Positions 37,223 to 44,990 of a stretch of 64,000 nt of DNA are shown piece after piece; position 1 is the first letter of the stretch, and every line of letters begins with the position of its first letter. Origin of the DNA: Pseudomonadota bacterium (lineage in GTDB: Bacteria > Desulfobacterota > Binatia > Binatales > Binataceae). The notes below the pieces were generated by a model. That model was not told the origin of the DNA. It made no database searches and was given only the letters and a program-made list of their open reading frames with translations. Location of the stretch: assembly GCA_021325025.1 (NCBI GenBank), contig JAJPHZ010000018.1, forward strand, positions 98,979 to 162,978, read 5' to 3'. A program made the translations under genes and the position numbers.

Positions 37223-37924
37223 CTAGCGCGGGCGGTTCATGACCCTGATTTTACCATCGGCGCCGGCGACCAGTACGGTGTGCGCGATGCCCAGGAACAG
37301 GCCGTGGTCGACCACGCCTGGCATCTCGAGCAGTTCGCGGTTGACGCGCCGGGCGTTGAAGGTGGAATCGATGTTGCAGTCGATAATCAGGTTGCCGTTG
37401 TCCGATACGGTTTCGGTGCCGTCGGCGTTGTAGCGCATCGCGGGGCGCAGGCCCGCGCGCTTGAGCAGGCGCATGCACAGCGGGGCGGCGAAGGGTACCA
37501 CCTCGACCGGCAGGATGCTGTGCTCGCCCAGGCGGCGCACCAGTTTTTCGAATCCGACCAGGATGATCTGGCGGCGCGAGGCAACCGCCACGATCTTCTC
37601 GCGCACCAGCGCGCCGCCGCGCCCCTTGATCAGGTTAAGCCGCGGATCTACTTCATCCGCACCGTCGATCGTCACGTCGATGCGATCCACGGCGTCCAGC
37701 CCCACGATTTCGATTCCCCCCTCGCGCGCCATCTGCTCGCTCTGACGCGAGGTCGGCACGCCGCGCACCTCGATACCCGACGCAATCAGCGCGCGGATAA
37801 AGGCGGCAGCGGCGCGTCCCGTGCCCAGCCCGATGGTGTGGCCCGGTTTGACGTAGCGCAGGGCGAATTCGCCCAGCCGCTCCAGTGCCGCGGCGTCCGC
37901 CGCTGGCTGAACTTGGTCTGCCAT
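37223..37924 (-). CDS. rpiA: ribose-5-phosphate isomerase A
   Basis: A 233-residue enzyme interconverting ribose-5-phosphate and ribulose-5-phosphate. Conserved blocks are TIGLGTGRAAAAFIRAL (phosphate loop), GVPTSRQSEQMA, VTIDGADEVDPRLNLIKGRGGALVREKIVA with the catalytic acid, VEVVPFA, and the C-terminal DNGNLIIDCNIDS / MPGVVDHGLFLGIA / VLVAGADG. I start at ATG 37924 (MADQVQ), 16 bases after the folE stop. Ribulose-5-phosphate is also the substrate of RibB, though no direct link is implied here. Confidence 0.96.
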   Translation of the reverse strand: MADQVQPAADAAALERLGEFALRYVKPGHTIGLGTGRAAAAFIRALIASGIEVRGVPTSRQSEQMAREGGIEIVGLDAVDRIDVTIDGADEVDPRLNLIKGRGGALVREKIVAVASRRQIILVGFEKLVRRLGEHSILPVEVVPFAAPLCMRLLKRAGLRPAMRYNADGTETVSDNGNLIIDCNIDSTFNARRVNRELLEMPGVVDHGLFLGIAHTVLVAGADGKIRVMNRPR

Positions 37925-37940
37925 TCGGCGATATTCTGCT

Positions 37941-38513
37941 CTATTTGCCATTCTTGACCAAAGTCATGAATTCCTGGCGGGTCTCCACGTTGGTGCGGAA
38001 CACGCCGAGCATCGCCGACGTCGTCACCCAGGAATTCTGCTTTTCCACCCCGCGCATGCGCATGCACAGATGCTCGGCCTCCAGCACCACCGCCACGCCC
38101 AGCGGATTGAGCTGATCCATCAGGGTGCTCGCAATCTGGGTCGTCATCCGCTCCTGCACCTGCAGCCGGCGCGCGTAGACCTCGACCAGACGCGCCAGCT
38201 TGGACAGCCCGATTATGTGATGGCGCGGTACATAGGCGACGTGCGCCCGGCCCATGAAGGGCAGCAAATGATGCTCGCACAGGGAGAAGAAGTCAACGTC
38301 GCGGCAGACGATCATCTCCTGGTAGTCCTCTTCGACAAACAGCGCGCCGTTGATGACTTCCTTGGGATCCTGGGCATAGCCGCGGGTGAGAAATTCATAG
38401 GCTTTGACCACGCGGGTCGGGGTGCGCAGCAGACCTTCGCGTTCGGGATCCTCGCCGACGTGGCGCAGCAGTTGGCGGACGGCGCTTTCTGCCGATTGTG
38501 CGTTTTCAGCCAT
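37941..38513 (-). CDS. folE: GTP cyclohydrolase I
   Basis: A 190-residue enzyme making dihydroneopterin triphosphate for folate. The zinc-site residues and GTP contacts lie in [18 protein letters not shown] and in [23 protein letters not shown]. Other family parts are [45 protein letters not shown] begin at ATG 38513 (MAENAQ); the frame opens earlier but without similarity. Followed by rpiA. Together with metF upstream it forms a one-carbon/folate cluster on the same strand. Confidence 0.97.
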   Translation of the reverse strand: MAENAQSAESAVRQLLRHVGEDPEREGLLRTPTRVVKAYEFLTRGYAQDPKEVINGALFVEEDYQEMIVCRDVDFFSLCEHHLLPFMGRAHVAYVPRHHIIGLSKLARLVEVYARRLQVQERMTTQIASTLMDQLNPLGVAVVLEAEHLCMRMRGVEKQNSWVTTSAMLGVFRTNVETRQEFMTLVKNGK

Positions 38514-38657
38514 CTTGTGTCTCCGGGCGTGGCGCGCGGCGCGAGCCCTACGCGCGGCTTGCACACCGCCTGTTCTTCCTCGCTGCCAAGGTAAATCTTA
38601 AAAAAAGCGTCATGCTCGATACATGCAGGCCCGGCGCTTGCCTGATAGTTGGCCGGC

Positions 38658-39560
38658 TCAGGCGTGACGGTGCTTGCGCCGGCGGTCAAACTCCAGGGCC
38701 AACTCGATCGCCAGCGAGGGGCCGCCCCCGCTCATTATGTTAAACCCCGCCACGCGCGAAGCCAGCGCGTCCATCAACTCCAGGCTGTGCTGGATCGAGA
38801 GCTGGCGCGCCTGCGCTTCGCTCAGCCCCGCGTAACGGTCGAAATGTACACCCACTTCGCTCAGGTCCCTGACCTGTTGCTTTAGATAATTGGCCATCTC
38901 GGCGCGTTTGACGGGCAGGATGCCGACCACCACCTGAAGACCCATCGCCCCGGCCTGGTCCAAAAAGCGCTCAGCCCGCTCCACGTCAAACACCGGCTGG
39001 GTGATCACGAATTGCGCTCCGCAGCCGGCTTTGCGCGCCAGCAACTCCAACTCGCGCTCCACATTGGCGCGATTGGGATTGGCCACCGCGCCCATGGCCA
39101 GCGCGGGCAGGGTCTTGAGCGGGCGCTTGCCCTCGCCGGTGTCGCCGCGATTGAGTTCGCCGATCACGCGCAGCAGGCCAAAGACATCGACGTCGTGCAC
39201 GCTGCGCGCTTCGCCGTGCGCTCCAGGTGCCAGCTTGTCGCCGGTCAGAGCGACCACCGCATCGACCCCGGCGGCCGCCGCCCCCAGCAAATCTGACTTC
39301 AACGCCAGCAGATTGCGGTCGCGACAGGAAAAGTTCAAGGCCACCGGAAGTCCCAGCCGCTGCTTGATCATCATCGCGAAAACCAGGCCCGACAGTTTGA
39401 CCTTGGCCATCGCGCCGTCGGTCAGGTTGATCGCGTCGGCGGCGTTGCGCAGCGCCGCCAGGCGTCCGAGCAAGGATTCCGTGTTGATGCCGCGCGGCGG
39501 GCTGACTTCAACCCACAGCGAGGGCGTGTCGCTCGCCAACTGTTCGAGAAGCTTTGACAT
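38658..39560 (-). CDS. metF: methylenetetrahydrofolate reductase
   Basis: About 300 residues forming a FAD-dependent TIM barrel that reduces 5,10-methylene-THF to 5-methyl-THF for methionine synthesis. The catalytic Glu is in WVEVSPPRG near residue 20; other signatures are LPVALNFSCRDRNLLALKSDLLGA, VVALTGDKLAPG, VANPNRANVERELELLARKAGCGAQFVITQPVFD and VVVGILPVKRAEMANYL. It is an archaeal/short-type MTHFR and lacks the mammalian regulatory domain. The start is ATG 39560, one codon inside the first GTG. Confidence 0.88.
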   Translation of the reverse strand: MSKLLEQLASDTPSLWVEVSPPRGINTESLLGRLAALRNAADAINLTDGAMAKVKLSGLVFAMMIKQRLGLPVALNFSCRDRNLLALKSDLLGAAAAGVDAVVALTGDKLAPGAHGEARSVHDVDVFGLLRVIGELNRGDTGEGKRPLKTLPALAMGAVANPNRANVERELELLARKAGCGAQFVITQPVFDVERAERFLDQAGAMGLQVVVGILPVKRAEMANYLKQQVRDLSEVGVHFDRYAGLSEAQARQLSIQHSLELMDALASRVAGFNIMSGGGPSLAIELALEFDRRRKHRHA

Positions 39561-39675
39561 CACAAAGGCCTGCGCATGCGCCTGGATCTGCCCTCAGGCG
39601 GCGCGGCGTGGAGCTGGAGCGGGGCTTGCGGCACAACGGAGCCGGCGGCGGATGCGGCGGTGCGGGCGGGCGTGC

Positions 39676-40704
39676 TCAGGGCTTTTCACTGGCTCTAATC
39701 TTCTGATACTTGCGGTAATCGTACCCGGTCGCCATCGCCATCAGCAACGCCTCCATCCCGCCCGATTTCTCGCGGCGCAGGATGCGCAGGCGCTCGAAGA
39801 ACTCGCGAAAGTCCTTGTGCTCGCGGGTCATCCCATCGTTGGGTTGCAGAAAGAAATCGCGCAGACGCGTGACCGTGAAGCGCAGCGACGAGTAGCGCAA
39901 CTCGTTGGGAAACGCATCCCACTCCGCCAGCGACAAGGTGCGCAGCGATTCATAGCCGCGTAGCAGATGGCGGAAGCGCTCCAGCGAGTACTGCCCGCCC
40001 ACGAAACACAGCGCGTTGACCGCGGTGGCGATATCGAAGATGAACTTGCCGCGGCAGGCCGCCTCGAAATCCAGCACCGTGATCAGCCGCTCACCGCGGA
40101 ACAGAATGTTATCGGCGAACAGGTCGCCGTGGATGATGCCCTTGGGAAGCTTGGTTTCCAAGTAGCGGTTGAGGTAGTCGATTTCGTCGTCCAGGGTCCG
40201 CGTGATGCGGCGGAAGTAAGGCGGCAGGCGGTGGCGGACGTTGTTGTAAAGGTCCGCGATGCGCTCGAAACTGAACCGATTGTCGATCCCCTTCTTGTAG
40301 CCCTTGCCGATGACGTGCAGTTCGGCCAGCGTGCGCCCCACCCCCTCAAGCTGCGCGGGCCGCAGCCCGTCGGGCGGCACCATCCGCCCCTCCGAGTACT
40401 TGCTGATCGACAGGCAGCGCCCGCGATACTCGCGGTAGTACCGGCCCTTGCGATCCTGCAGCGGATGCGGACAGGGGAAGGAATGCTTGTGCAGGAAGGA
40501 CAGCAGGTCGATCTCCCGCTTGACCTCCATCTCACCCTTGGCCTCGTCGATGCGCAGCAGGAACTTGCCCTTGGCCGACTCCAGCATGTAGTTGGTGTTG
40601 ACCGAACCCTGCGGAATCGGGAGGACCACGGTGATGCGGCCGAAGCCGTAATCCTCGGCGAGCTCTTCAAGTAAATCCGTCGTGAGCTCGGTGTATGCGG
40701 CCAT
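39676..40704 (-). CDS. thrB: APH-fold kinase, likely homoserine kinase type II
   Basis: A 342-residue aminoglycoside-phosphotransferase-like protein. It begins MAAYTELTTDLLEELAEDYGFG, then IPQGSVNTNYMLESAKGKFLLRI, as in type II homoserine kinases (threonine pathway). The catalytic loop is HGDLFADNILF and the metal site is VLDFEAACRG. A homoserine kinase role is the most likely, but choline-kinase- or spectinomycin-type members share these motifs. ATG 40704 is favoured over TTG 40764 because it matches the family start. The gene is divergent from bcp across 225 bases, and no ribosome site is clear. Confidence 0.78.
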   Translation of the reverse strand: MAAYTELTTDLLEELAEDYGFGRITVVLPIPQGSVNTNYMLESAKGKFLLRIDEAKGEMEVKREIDLLSFLHKHSFPCPHPLQDRKGRYYREYRGRCLSISKYSEGRMVPPDGLRPAQLEGVGRTLAELHVIGKGYKKGIDNRFSFERIADLYNNVRHRLPPYFRRITRTLDDEIDYLNRYLETKLPKGIIHGDLFADNILFRGERLITVLDFEAACRGKFIFDIATAVNALCFVGGQYSLERFRHLLRGYESLRTLSLAEWDAFPNELRYSSLRFTVTRLRDFFLQPNDGMTREHKDFREFFERLRILRREKSGGMEALLMAMATGYDYRKYQKIRASEKP

Positions 40705-40929
40705 CGGGGTAAGCGGACAGTTCGATTCCGCGGGTAGTTTAAAATCTTGTAACGTGATGGTCAACTAGCAAATCACGACAATCAGTCAATCATCGAGCCA
40801 AGGTGCAGCCCGTGGCCTCGCGCCGTTTCCCCGACGCCGAAACTCCACGCGCAGCGCGCCGTTGCGGACTTGCCTCGGCTGCGTGATGGCGCTTTAAAGT
40901 GAGTCAATCCTGAGCGAAGAGGCTCATCC

Positions 40930-41448
40930 ATGAAGAAAGCCACGACCAAAAAAGAGCCCGCCAAAACCGCCCCCGCCAGCCATCCGCTGGAAGGCAAGCC
41001 CGCCCCGGATTTCGAGCTTCCCGATGCCTCCGGACGCCCGGTCAAGCTGCGCGACCTGACCGCCAGCGGCAACCTGGTAGTTTATTTCTACCCCAAGGAC
41101 ATGACGCCGGGATGCACCCGGGAGGCGTGCGACTTCCGCGACAACCTAAGCCGCCTGCAGGCAGCCGGCGCCCAGGTGGTGGGAATCAGCGCCGACCCCC
41201 CGCAATCGCACGAAAAATTCGCGGCCAAGTACGGGCTTAACTTTCCCCTGCTCAGCGACCCCGACAAGCGCGTGCTCAAGGCTTACGGCGTGTGGAAGAA
41301 AAAGTCGCTGTACGGACGCGAATTCATGGGTATCGAGCGCACCACCTTCGTAATCGACCGCCAAGGCAAGGTGCGAAAGGTGTTTCCCAAGGTCAAGGTC
41401 CAGGGGCACGCCGGCGCGGTGCTCGACGTGCTCAAGCAGCTAGCCTGA
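40930..41448 (+). CDS. bcp: thioredoxin-dependent peroxiredoxin (BCP/PrxQ)
   Basis: A 172-residue cytosolic peroxidase that reduces H2O2 and organic hydroperoxides. The peroxidatic motif is DMTPGCTREACDF, with a second (resolving) Cys five residues later, typical of alpha-type PrxQ. Conserved segments: GKPAPDFELPDASGRPVKL, VVYFYPKD, FPLLSDPDKRVLKAYGVW and RTTFVIDRQGKVRKVF. The N-terminal ~20 residues are Lys/Ala-rich and disordered. A GAGG ribosome site lies 7 bases before the ATG. Unlike the redoxin at 24205 it uses ordinary cysteines. Confidence 0.96.
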   Translation: MKKATTKKEPAKTAPASHPLEGKPAPDFELPDASGRPVKLRDLTASGNLVVYFYPKDMTPGCTREACDFRDNLSRLQAAGAQVVGISADPPQSHEKFAAKYGLNFPLLSDPDKRVLKAYGVWKKKSLYGREFMGIERTTFVIDRQGKVRKVFPKVKVQGHAGAVLDVLKQLA

Positions 41449-42288
41449 GGCACTGGACTCAAGCAGATTCTCGCGCAAAAACTCGACCACCTCGACATAG
41501 GCGCGCGGGCCCAGCCGATGGTTCTCGTCGGGGAAGTAGCGCGTCTTTACCCAGGCGCCACGTTCCTGAAGGGCGGCAGCCAATTGCTCGGCTTGACGCA
41601 GCGGGGTGCGCTTATCGTCCTGGCCGTGCAGGATGAGCACCTTGCACCGCAGCCGTGGCGGCAGATGGTCGATGACGCTGCGCTCCTTGAGCACCCGGCG
41701 GCTGGGCCACACCTGGCGCAGGATCGACAGCTTGGTGTACCAGCGCGCCTCGGGCCAGTATTTGGTCATGTCGTAAGCGCCCGATTGCAGGATGACCACG
41801 CGCGGACGCGGATCGACGTCCATCAGCAGGCCCGCCGCTACCGCGCCGTTGGCCAGGCCCCATACTCCCAACCGTGTGCGGTCGACGTCAGGCCGTTCCG
41901 ACAGCAGGTCGATGGCGCGGCGCGCGGCGGCCACCGCCTGCGGCCCGACGAAACGGCCCGGGCCCGAGGACTTGCCGGTGCCCGGCAAGCTGATACAGGC
42001 GACATGCAGGTCAAGTTGGGTCATGGGCAGGGTGGACTTGATGCACCTGACGGCGTCGCCCGAGGGATTGATCACCAGCAGCGCCGGCTCGCGGCCGGCT
42101 TGCGCCGCATGCGCCAGATAGCCCTCGATATGGAACTGGTCCTGGCCGACGCTGATCTGGTAGTCGAAAGGCTCGACGCGGGGATTTTTGCGAATCGCCC
42201 GGGCGCTGGAACGGCAGCCGGCGGTCAGGATCGCCAGCGCGACCGCCCCACAGGCCACGGCCCGTCCGATGCCCGATGCTGTACGCAT
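41440..42288 (-). CDS. lipoprotein with an alpha/beta-hydrolase fold lacking the serine nucleophile
   Basis: A 282-residue predicted lipoprotein: a signal peptide with lipobox LTAGC at about residues 21-25. The fold resembles prolyl-oligopeptidase/dienelactone-type hydrolases (LLVINPSGDAVRC, LGVWGLANGAVAAGLL, VLILHGQDDKRTPL, PDENHRLG). The elbow that should read GxSxG reads G-L-A-N-G, so the nucleophile serine is replaced by Ala; the acid (DD) and His remain. Thus it may be a pseudo-enzyme or act in binding only. It is convergent with bcp (9-base overlap) and follows lpxD after ~56 bases. Confidence 0.78.
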   Translation of the reverse strand: MRTASGIGRAVACGAVALAILTAGCRSSARAIRKNPRVEPFDYQISVGQDQFHIEGYLAHAAQAGREPALLVINPSGDAVRCIKSTLPMTQLDLHVACISLPGTGKSSGPGRFVGPQAVAAARRAIDLLSERPDVDRTRLGVWGLANGAVAAGLLMDVDPRPRVVILQSGAYDMTKYWPEARWYTKLSILRQVWPSRRVLKERSVIDHLPPRLRCKVLILHGQDDKRTPLRQAEQLAAALQERGAWVKTRYFPDENHRLGPRAYVEVVEFLRENLLESSASG

Positions 42289-42344
42289 AAGAGCCTAAAT
42301 TTCTATCACCTTTGGCGCCGGGCTAACAACCGAGCCCCAGCGCT

Positions 42345-43382
42345 TCAATCTTCCGAGCCGCGCCCGCGGCCGGTCAGACCGACCTTGCGCTCCAGCGCCC
42401 TGATGCGTTGCACCAATTCGGGCAGGCGCACATAGGCGGCCATCTGACGGCGCCAGCGCCGAAGTTCGATTGCGGGCGCGCCCGAGATAGTGATGTTGTC
42501 GCCGGCGATACTGCCGGGGATGCCGCTTTGCGCCGCTACCCGCACCCGGTTGCCGATCGTGACGTGATCGGCCACTCCGGTCTGACCGCCGAACTCACAC
42601 CATTCGCCGATTTTCGTCGACCCCGCGATGCCGGTCAGCGCGGCGAAGCGCGAATAAGCCCCGATGTCGCAGTTGTGGCCGATATGGATTATGTTGTCGA
42701 GCTTGACGCCGCGCCGGATGTAGGTGCTGCCCACCGTGGCCCGGTCGATCGTGGTGTTGGCGCCGATTTCGACGTCAGACTCCAGCACCACGTTGCCGAC
42801 CTGCGGGACCTTGACCAGCCCCTGCCCTACCTCGACGAAACCGAATCCTTCCGAACCGATTACGGCTCCGTTATGGAGCACCACGCGGTCGCCGATCACG
42901 ACGTTTTCGCGAATCGAGACGTGGCTGTGGCAGACGAAATCGTCGCCGATGCTAACGTTCGCGTAGATCGTGGCGTGGGGATGGATCACCGCGCGCGCAC
43001 CGATCCTGACGCCGGCTCCGATTACCACGAAGGCGCCGATGCTGGCCTGCGGACCGATTTGCGCGTCCGATGCAATTTGCGCCGTGGAGTCGATTCCGGG
43101 GGCGGGGCGCTGCGGCGGATGAAGCAGGCCCAGTGCGCGGGCGAAATCCAACACCGGGTTGGCGCTTATCAGCGCCGCGCAGTGGACCGCGGCGGCTAGT
43201 TCGGCGGGCACGATCAGACACGACGGCGCCACCCGCTCCAGCATCGCCAGATAGCGCGGGGCCGAGACAAAGCTGATGGTGCCCGGCGCCGCCGCTTCAA
43301 TCGGCACCGCGGCGGCGATTTCCAACTCCCCATCGCCCCTAAGTTCCAAGCCCAGCGCCGCAGCCAGTTCCTTTAGTTTCAT
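42345..43382 (-). CDS. lpxD: UDP-3-O-acylglucosamine N-acyltransferase LpxD
   Basis: A 345-residue lipid A enzyme of the left-handed beta-helix family, adding the N-linked acyl chain. The N-terminal uridine-binding domain (1-100, MKLKELAAALG ... AAPGTISFVSAPRYL) precedes hexapeptide repeats (IASDAQIGPQASIGAFVVIGAG, IHPHATIYANVSIGDD, IGHNCDIGAYS), and the catalytic His is in NIIHIGHNC. The C-terminal helix RRWRRQMAAYVRLPELVQRIRALE is family-typical. The start is set at ATG 43382 (MKLKEL); the longer frame to 43451 does not match. Its presence shows the organism makes lipid A. Confidence 0.95.
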   Translation of the reverse strand: MKLKELAAALGLELRGDGELEIAAAVPIEAAAPGTISFVSAPRYLAMLERVAPSCLIVPAELAAAVHCAALISANPVLDFARALGLLHPPQRPAPGIDSTAQIASDAQIGPQASIGAFVVIGAGVRIGARAVIHPHATIYANVSIGDDFVCHSHVSIRENVVIGDRVVLHNGAVIGSEGFGFVEVGQGLVKVPQVGNVVLESDVEIGANTTIDRATVGSTYIRRGVKLDNIIHIGHNCDIGAYSRFAALTGIAGSTKIGEWCEFGGQTGVADHVTIGNRVRVAAQSGIPGSIAGDNITISGAPAIELRRWRRQMAAYVRLPELVQRIRALERKVGLTGRGRGSED

Positions 43383-43496
43383 CCTTGCACCTGATTTTGC
43401 CGCATCGGGCAGGCCAACACGGCCGGTTGAATCGATCCGCGATTTTGCCAATACTTTAACGCACGCGGAGCCAGGTCAAACGGCTCCGTCTTTGTT

Positions 43497-43919
43497 ATGG
43501 AAAATCAGCCCGGTGCCGCAATCGATTTCGACAAGGCCGGCGGAGTGGTCCCGGTCGTGGCGGTGGATTACCAAAGCGGCCGCCTGCTGATGATGGCCTA
43601 CATGAACCGCGCGGCGTTCGATGAGACTGTCGCCACCGGGCGCGCCTGCTATTACTCGCGCTCGCGCGGGCGGCTGTGGCGCAAGGGCGAGGAGTCAGGA
43701 AACTTTCAAGTAGTACATGAGATTCGCCTGGACTGCGACAACGACACCCTGCTGCTCGCGGTCGAACAACGCGGCGATCAGGCGGCCTGCCACGAGGGCT
43801 ACGAAAGCTGCTTCTTCCGCAAGTTGAGCGCCGGCCAGTGGCAAATCGTCGACCAGCGCAAAGTCGACCCCGCCAAATACGGCCCCGGCTACGGCCACCA
43901 CAAGCCGCCGGGTACATGA
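43497..43919 (+). CDS. hisI: phosphoribosyl-AMP cyclohydrolase
   Basis: A 140-residue single-domain HisI catalysing the third step of histidine synthesis, opening the purine ring of PR-AMP. Family motifs: [48 protein letters not shown], the Mg-binding DCDND, and the zinc cysteines in [13 protein letters not shown]. No HisE pyrophosphohydrolase domain is fused. The start ATG lies 4 bases after a TATGG run. hisG follows after a 150-base spacer that contains a strong hairpin, so they may be separately regulated. It is divergent from lpxD. Confidence 0.96.
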   Translation: MENQPGAAIDFDKAGGVVPVVAVDYQSGRLLMMAYMNRAAFDETVATGRACYYSRSRGRLWRKGEESGNFQVVHEIRLDCDNDTLLLAVEQRGDQAACHEGYESCFFRKLSAGQWQIVDQRKVDPAKYGPGYGHHKPPGT

Positions 43920-43981
43920 TGCGACCGGATGACAGCTGTGCGCTGCGCTTGCAGTGCCAACCCATGCCCGGCCGCTTTCAT

Positions 43982-44005
43982 CCCCTCGCCCTGACCAGCG
44001 AGGGG
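43982..44005. repeat. inverted repeat between hisI and hisG
   Basis: CCCCTCGC-8 bases-GCGAGGGG, a perfect 8-bp stem. It is followed by an AT-rich stretch at about 44023-44044 (GTAGA...TCTAC around AAAATTTT) that could include a promoter for hisG. It may act as a terminator for hisI, an RNA leader element for hisG, or both; no U-tail and no His-rich leader peptide were found. Confidence 0.45.
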
Positions 44006-44070
44006 TTCATGGTCTTAACCTGTAGATAAAATTTTCTACTTTAAGTCATAGCAAAACTCCTTCATGTCCG

Positions 44071-44967
44071 ATGTCTGACAAAACACTCAAATTCGGCATT
44101 CCCAAGGGCAGCCTGGAGGCCCAGACCCTCGAGCTGCTGCGCAAGTCCGGGTGGCGCATCTCGGTTGACGCCCGCTCCTACATGCCCAAAGTCGACGACC
44201 CCACCCTGAGTTGCCGCCTGCTGCGGCCGCAGGAAATGCCGCGCTATATCGCCGACGGCACCCTGGACGCCGGCATCACCGGCCGCGATTGGGTGGTGGA
44301 AAACGACGTCAAGCTGGTCGAAGTCGAAAGCTTCACCTACTCCAAGGTGTCGCTGGCGCCGACCCGCTGGGTGCTGGTCGTGCCCGACGCTTCGCCCATC
44401 CGCCGCCTTGAAGATCTCGACGGCAAGCGCGTCGCCACCGAGATGGTCAACTTCACGCGGCGCATCTTCGCCCAGCGCAAAGTTAATGTGGAAGTCGAGT
44501 TTTCATGGGGTGCCACCGAGGCCAAGGCGGCTGACGGCCTGGTCGACGCCGCGGTCGAGGTCACCGAAACCGGCTCCTCGCTGCGCGCCAACGGCTTGCG
44601 CATCGTGGAGGAACTGCTGACCTCCACGCCGGTGCTGGTCGCCAGTCCGCAATCGTGGGCAGATGAATGGAAGCAGTTCAAAATCAAGCAGATCGCGGTG
44701 CTGGTGCGCGGCGCGCTGGACGCCGAAGCGCGCGTCGGTATCAAGATGAACTGCGCGCGCGCCAACCTCTCCCGCGTGATTGAGCTGTTGCCCTCGATCA
44801 CCGCCCCCACCATCTCGCCGCTTTACCCTTCGCCGGCGCTAAGGGGCGAAGAATGGGTCGCGGTGGAAACCGTGATCAGCGAGCAGACCGTGCGCGAACT
44901 GTTCCCCAAACTGCTCGCCGCCGGCGCCGTCGGCATCATCGAGTATCCGCTCAACAAGATTATCTAG
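44071..44967 (+). CDS. hisG: ATP phosphoribosyltransferase (long form)
   Basis: A 298-residue HisG_L enzyme, catalysing the first step of histidine synthesis from ATP and PRPP. It has the periplasmic-binding-like catalytic domains (LKFGIPKGSLEAQTLELLRKSGW, DAGITGRDWVVEN, RVATEMVNFTRRIF, VDAAVEVTETGSSLRANGLRIVEE with the PRPP loop) and the C-terminal ACT-like regulatory domain from about residue 215, which mediates histidine feedback. The long form functions without HisZ. No clear ribosome site precedes ATG 44071. Convergent with the ThDP gene, 23 bases apart. Confidence 0.96.
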   Translation: MSDKTLKFGIPKGSLEAQTLELLRKSGWRISVDARSYMPKVDDPTLSCRLLRPQEMPRYIADGTLDAGITGRDWVVENDVKLVEVESFTYSKVSLAPTRWVLVVPDASPIRRLEDLDGKRVATEMVNFTRRIFAQRKVNVEVEFSWGATEAKAADGLVDAAVEVTETGSSLRANGLRIVEELLTSTPVLVASPQSWADEWKQFKIKQIAVLVRGALDAEARVGIKMNCARANLSRVIELLPSITAPTISPLYPSPALRGEEWVAVETVISEQTVRELFPKLLAAGAVGIIEYPLNKII

Positions 44968-44990
44968 CGCCAGTCCAACCCAGCCATACC

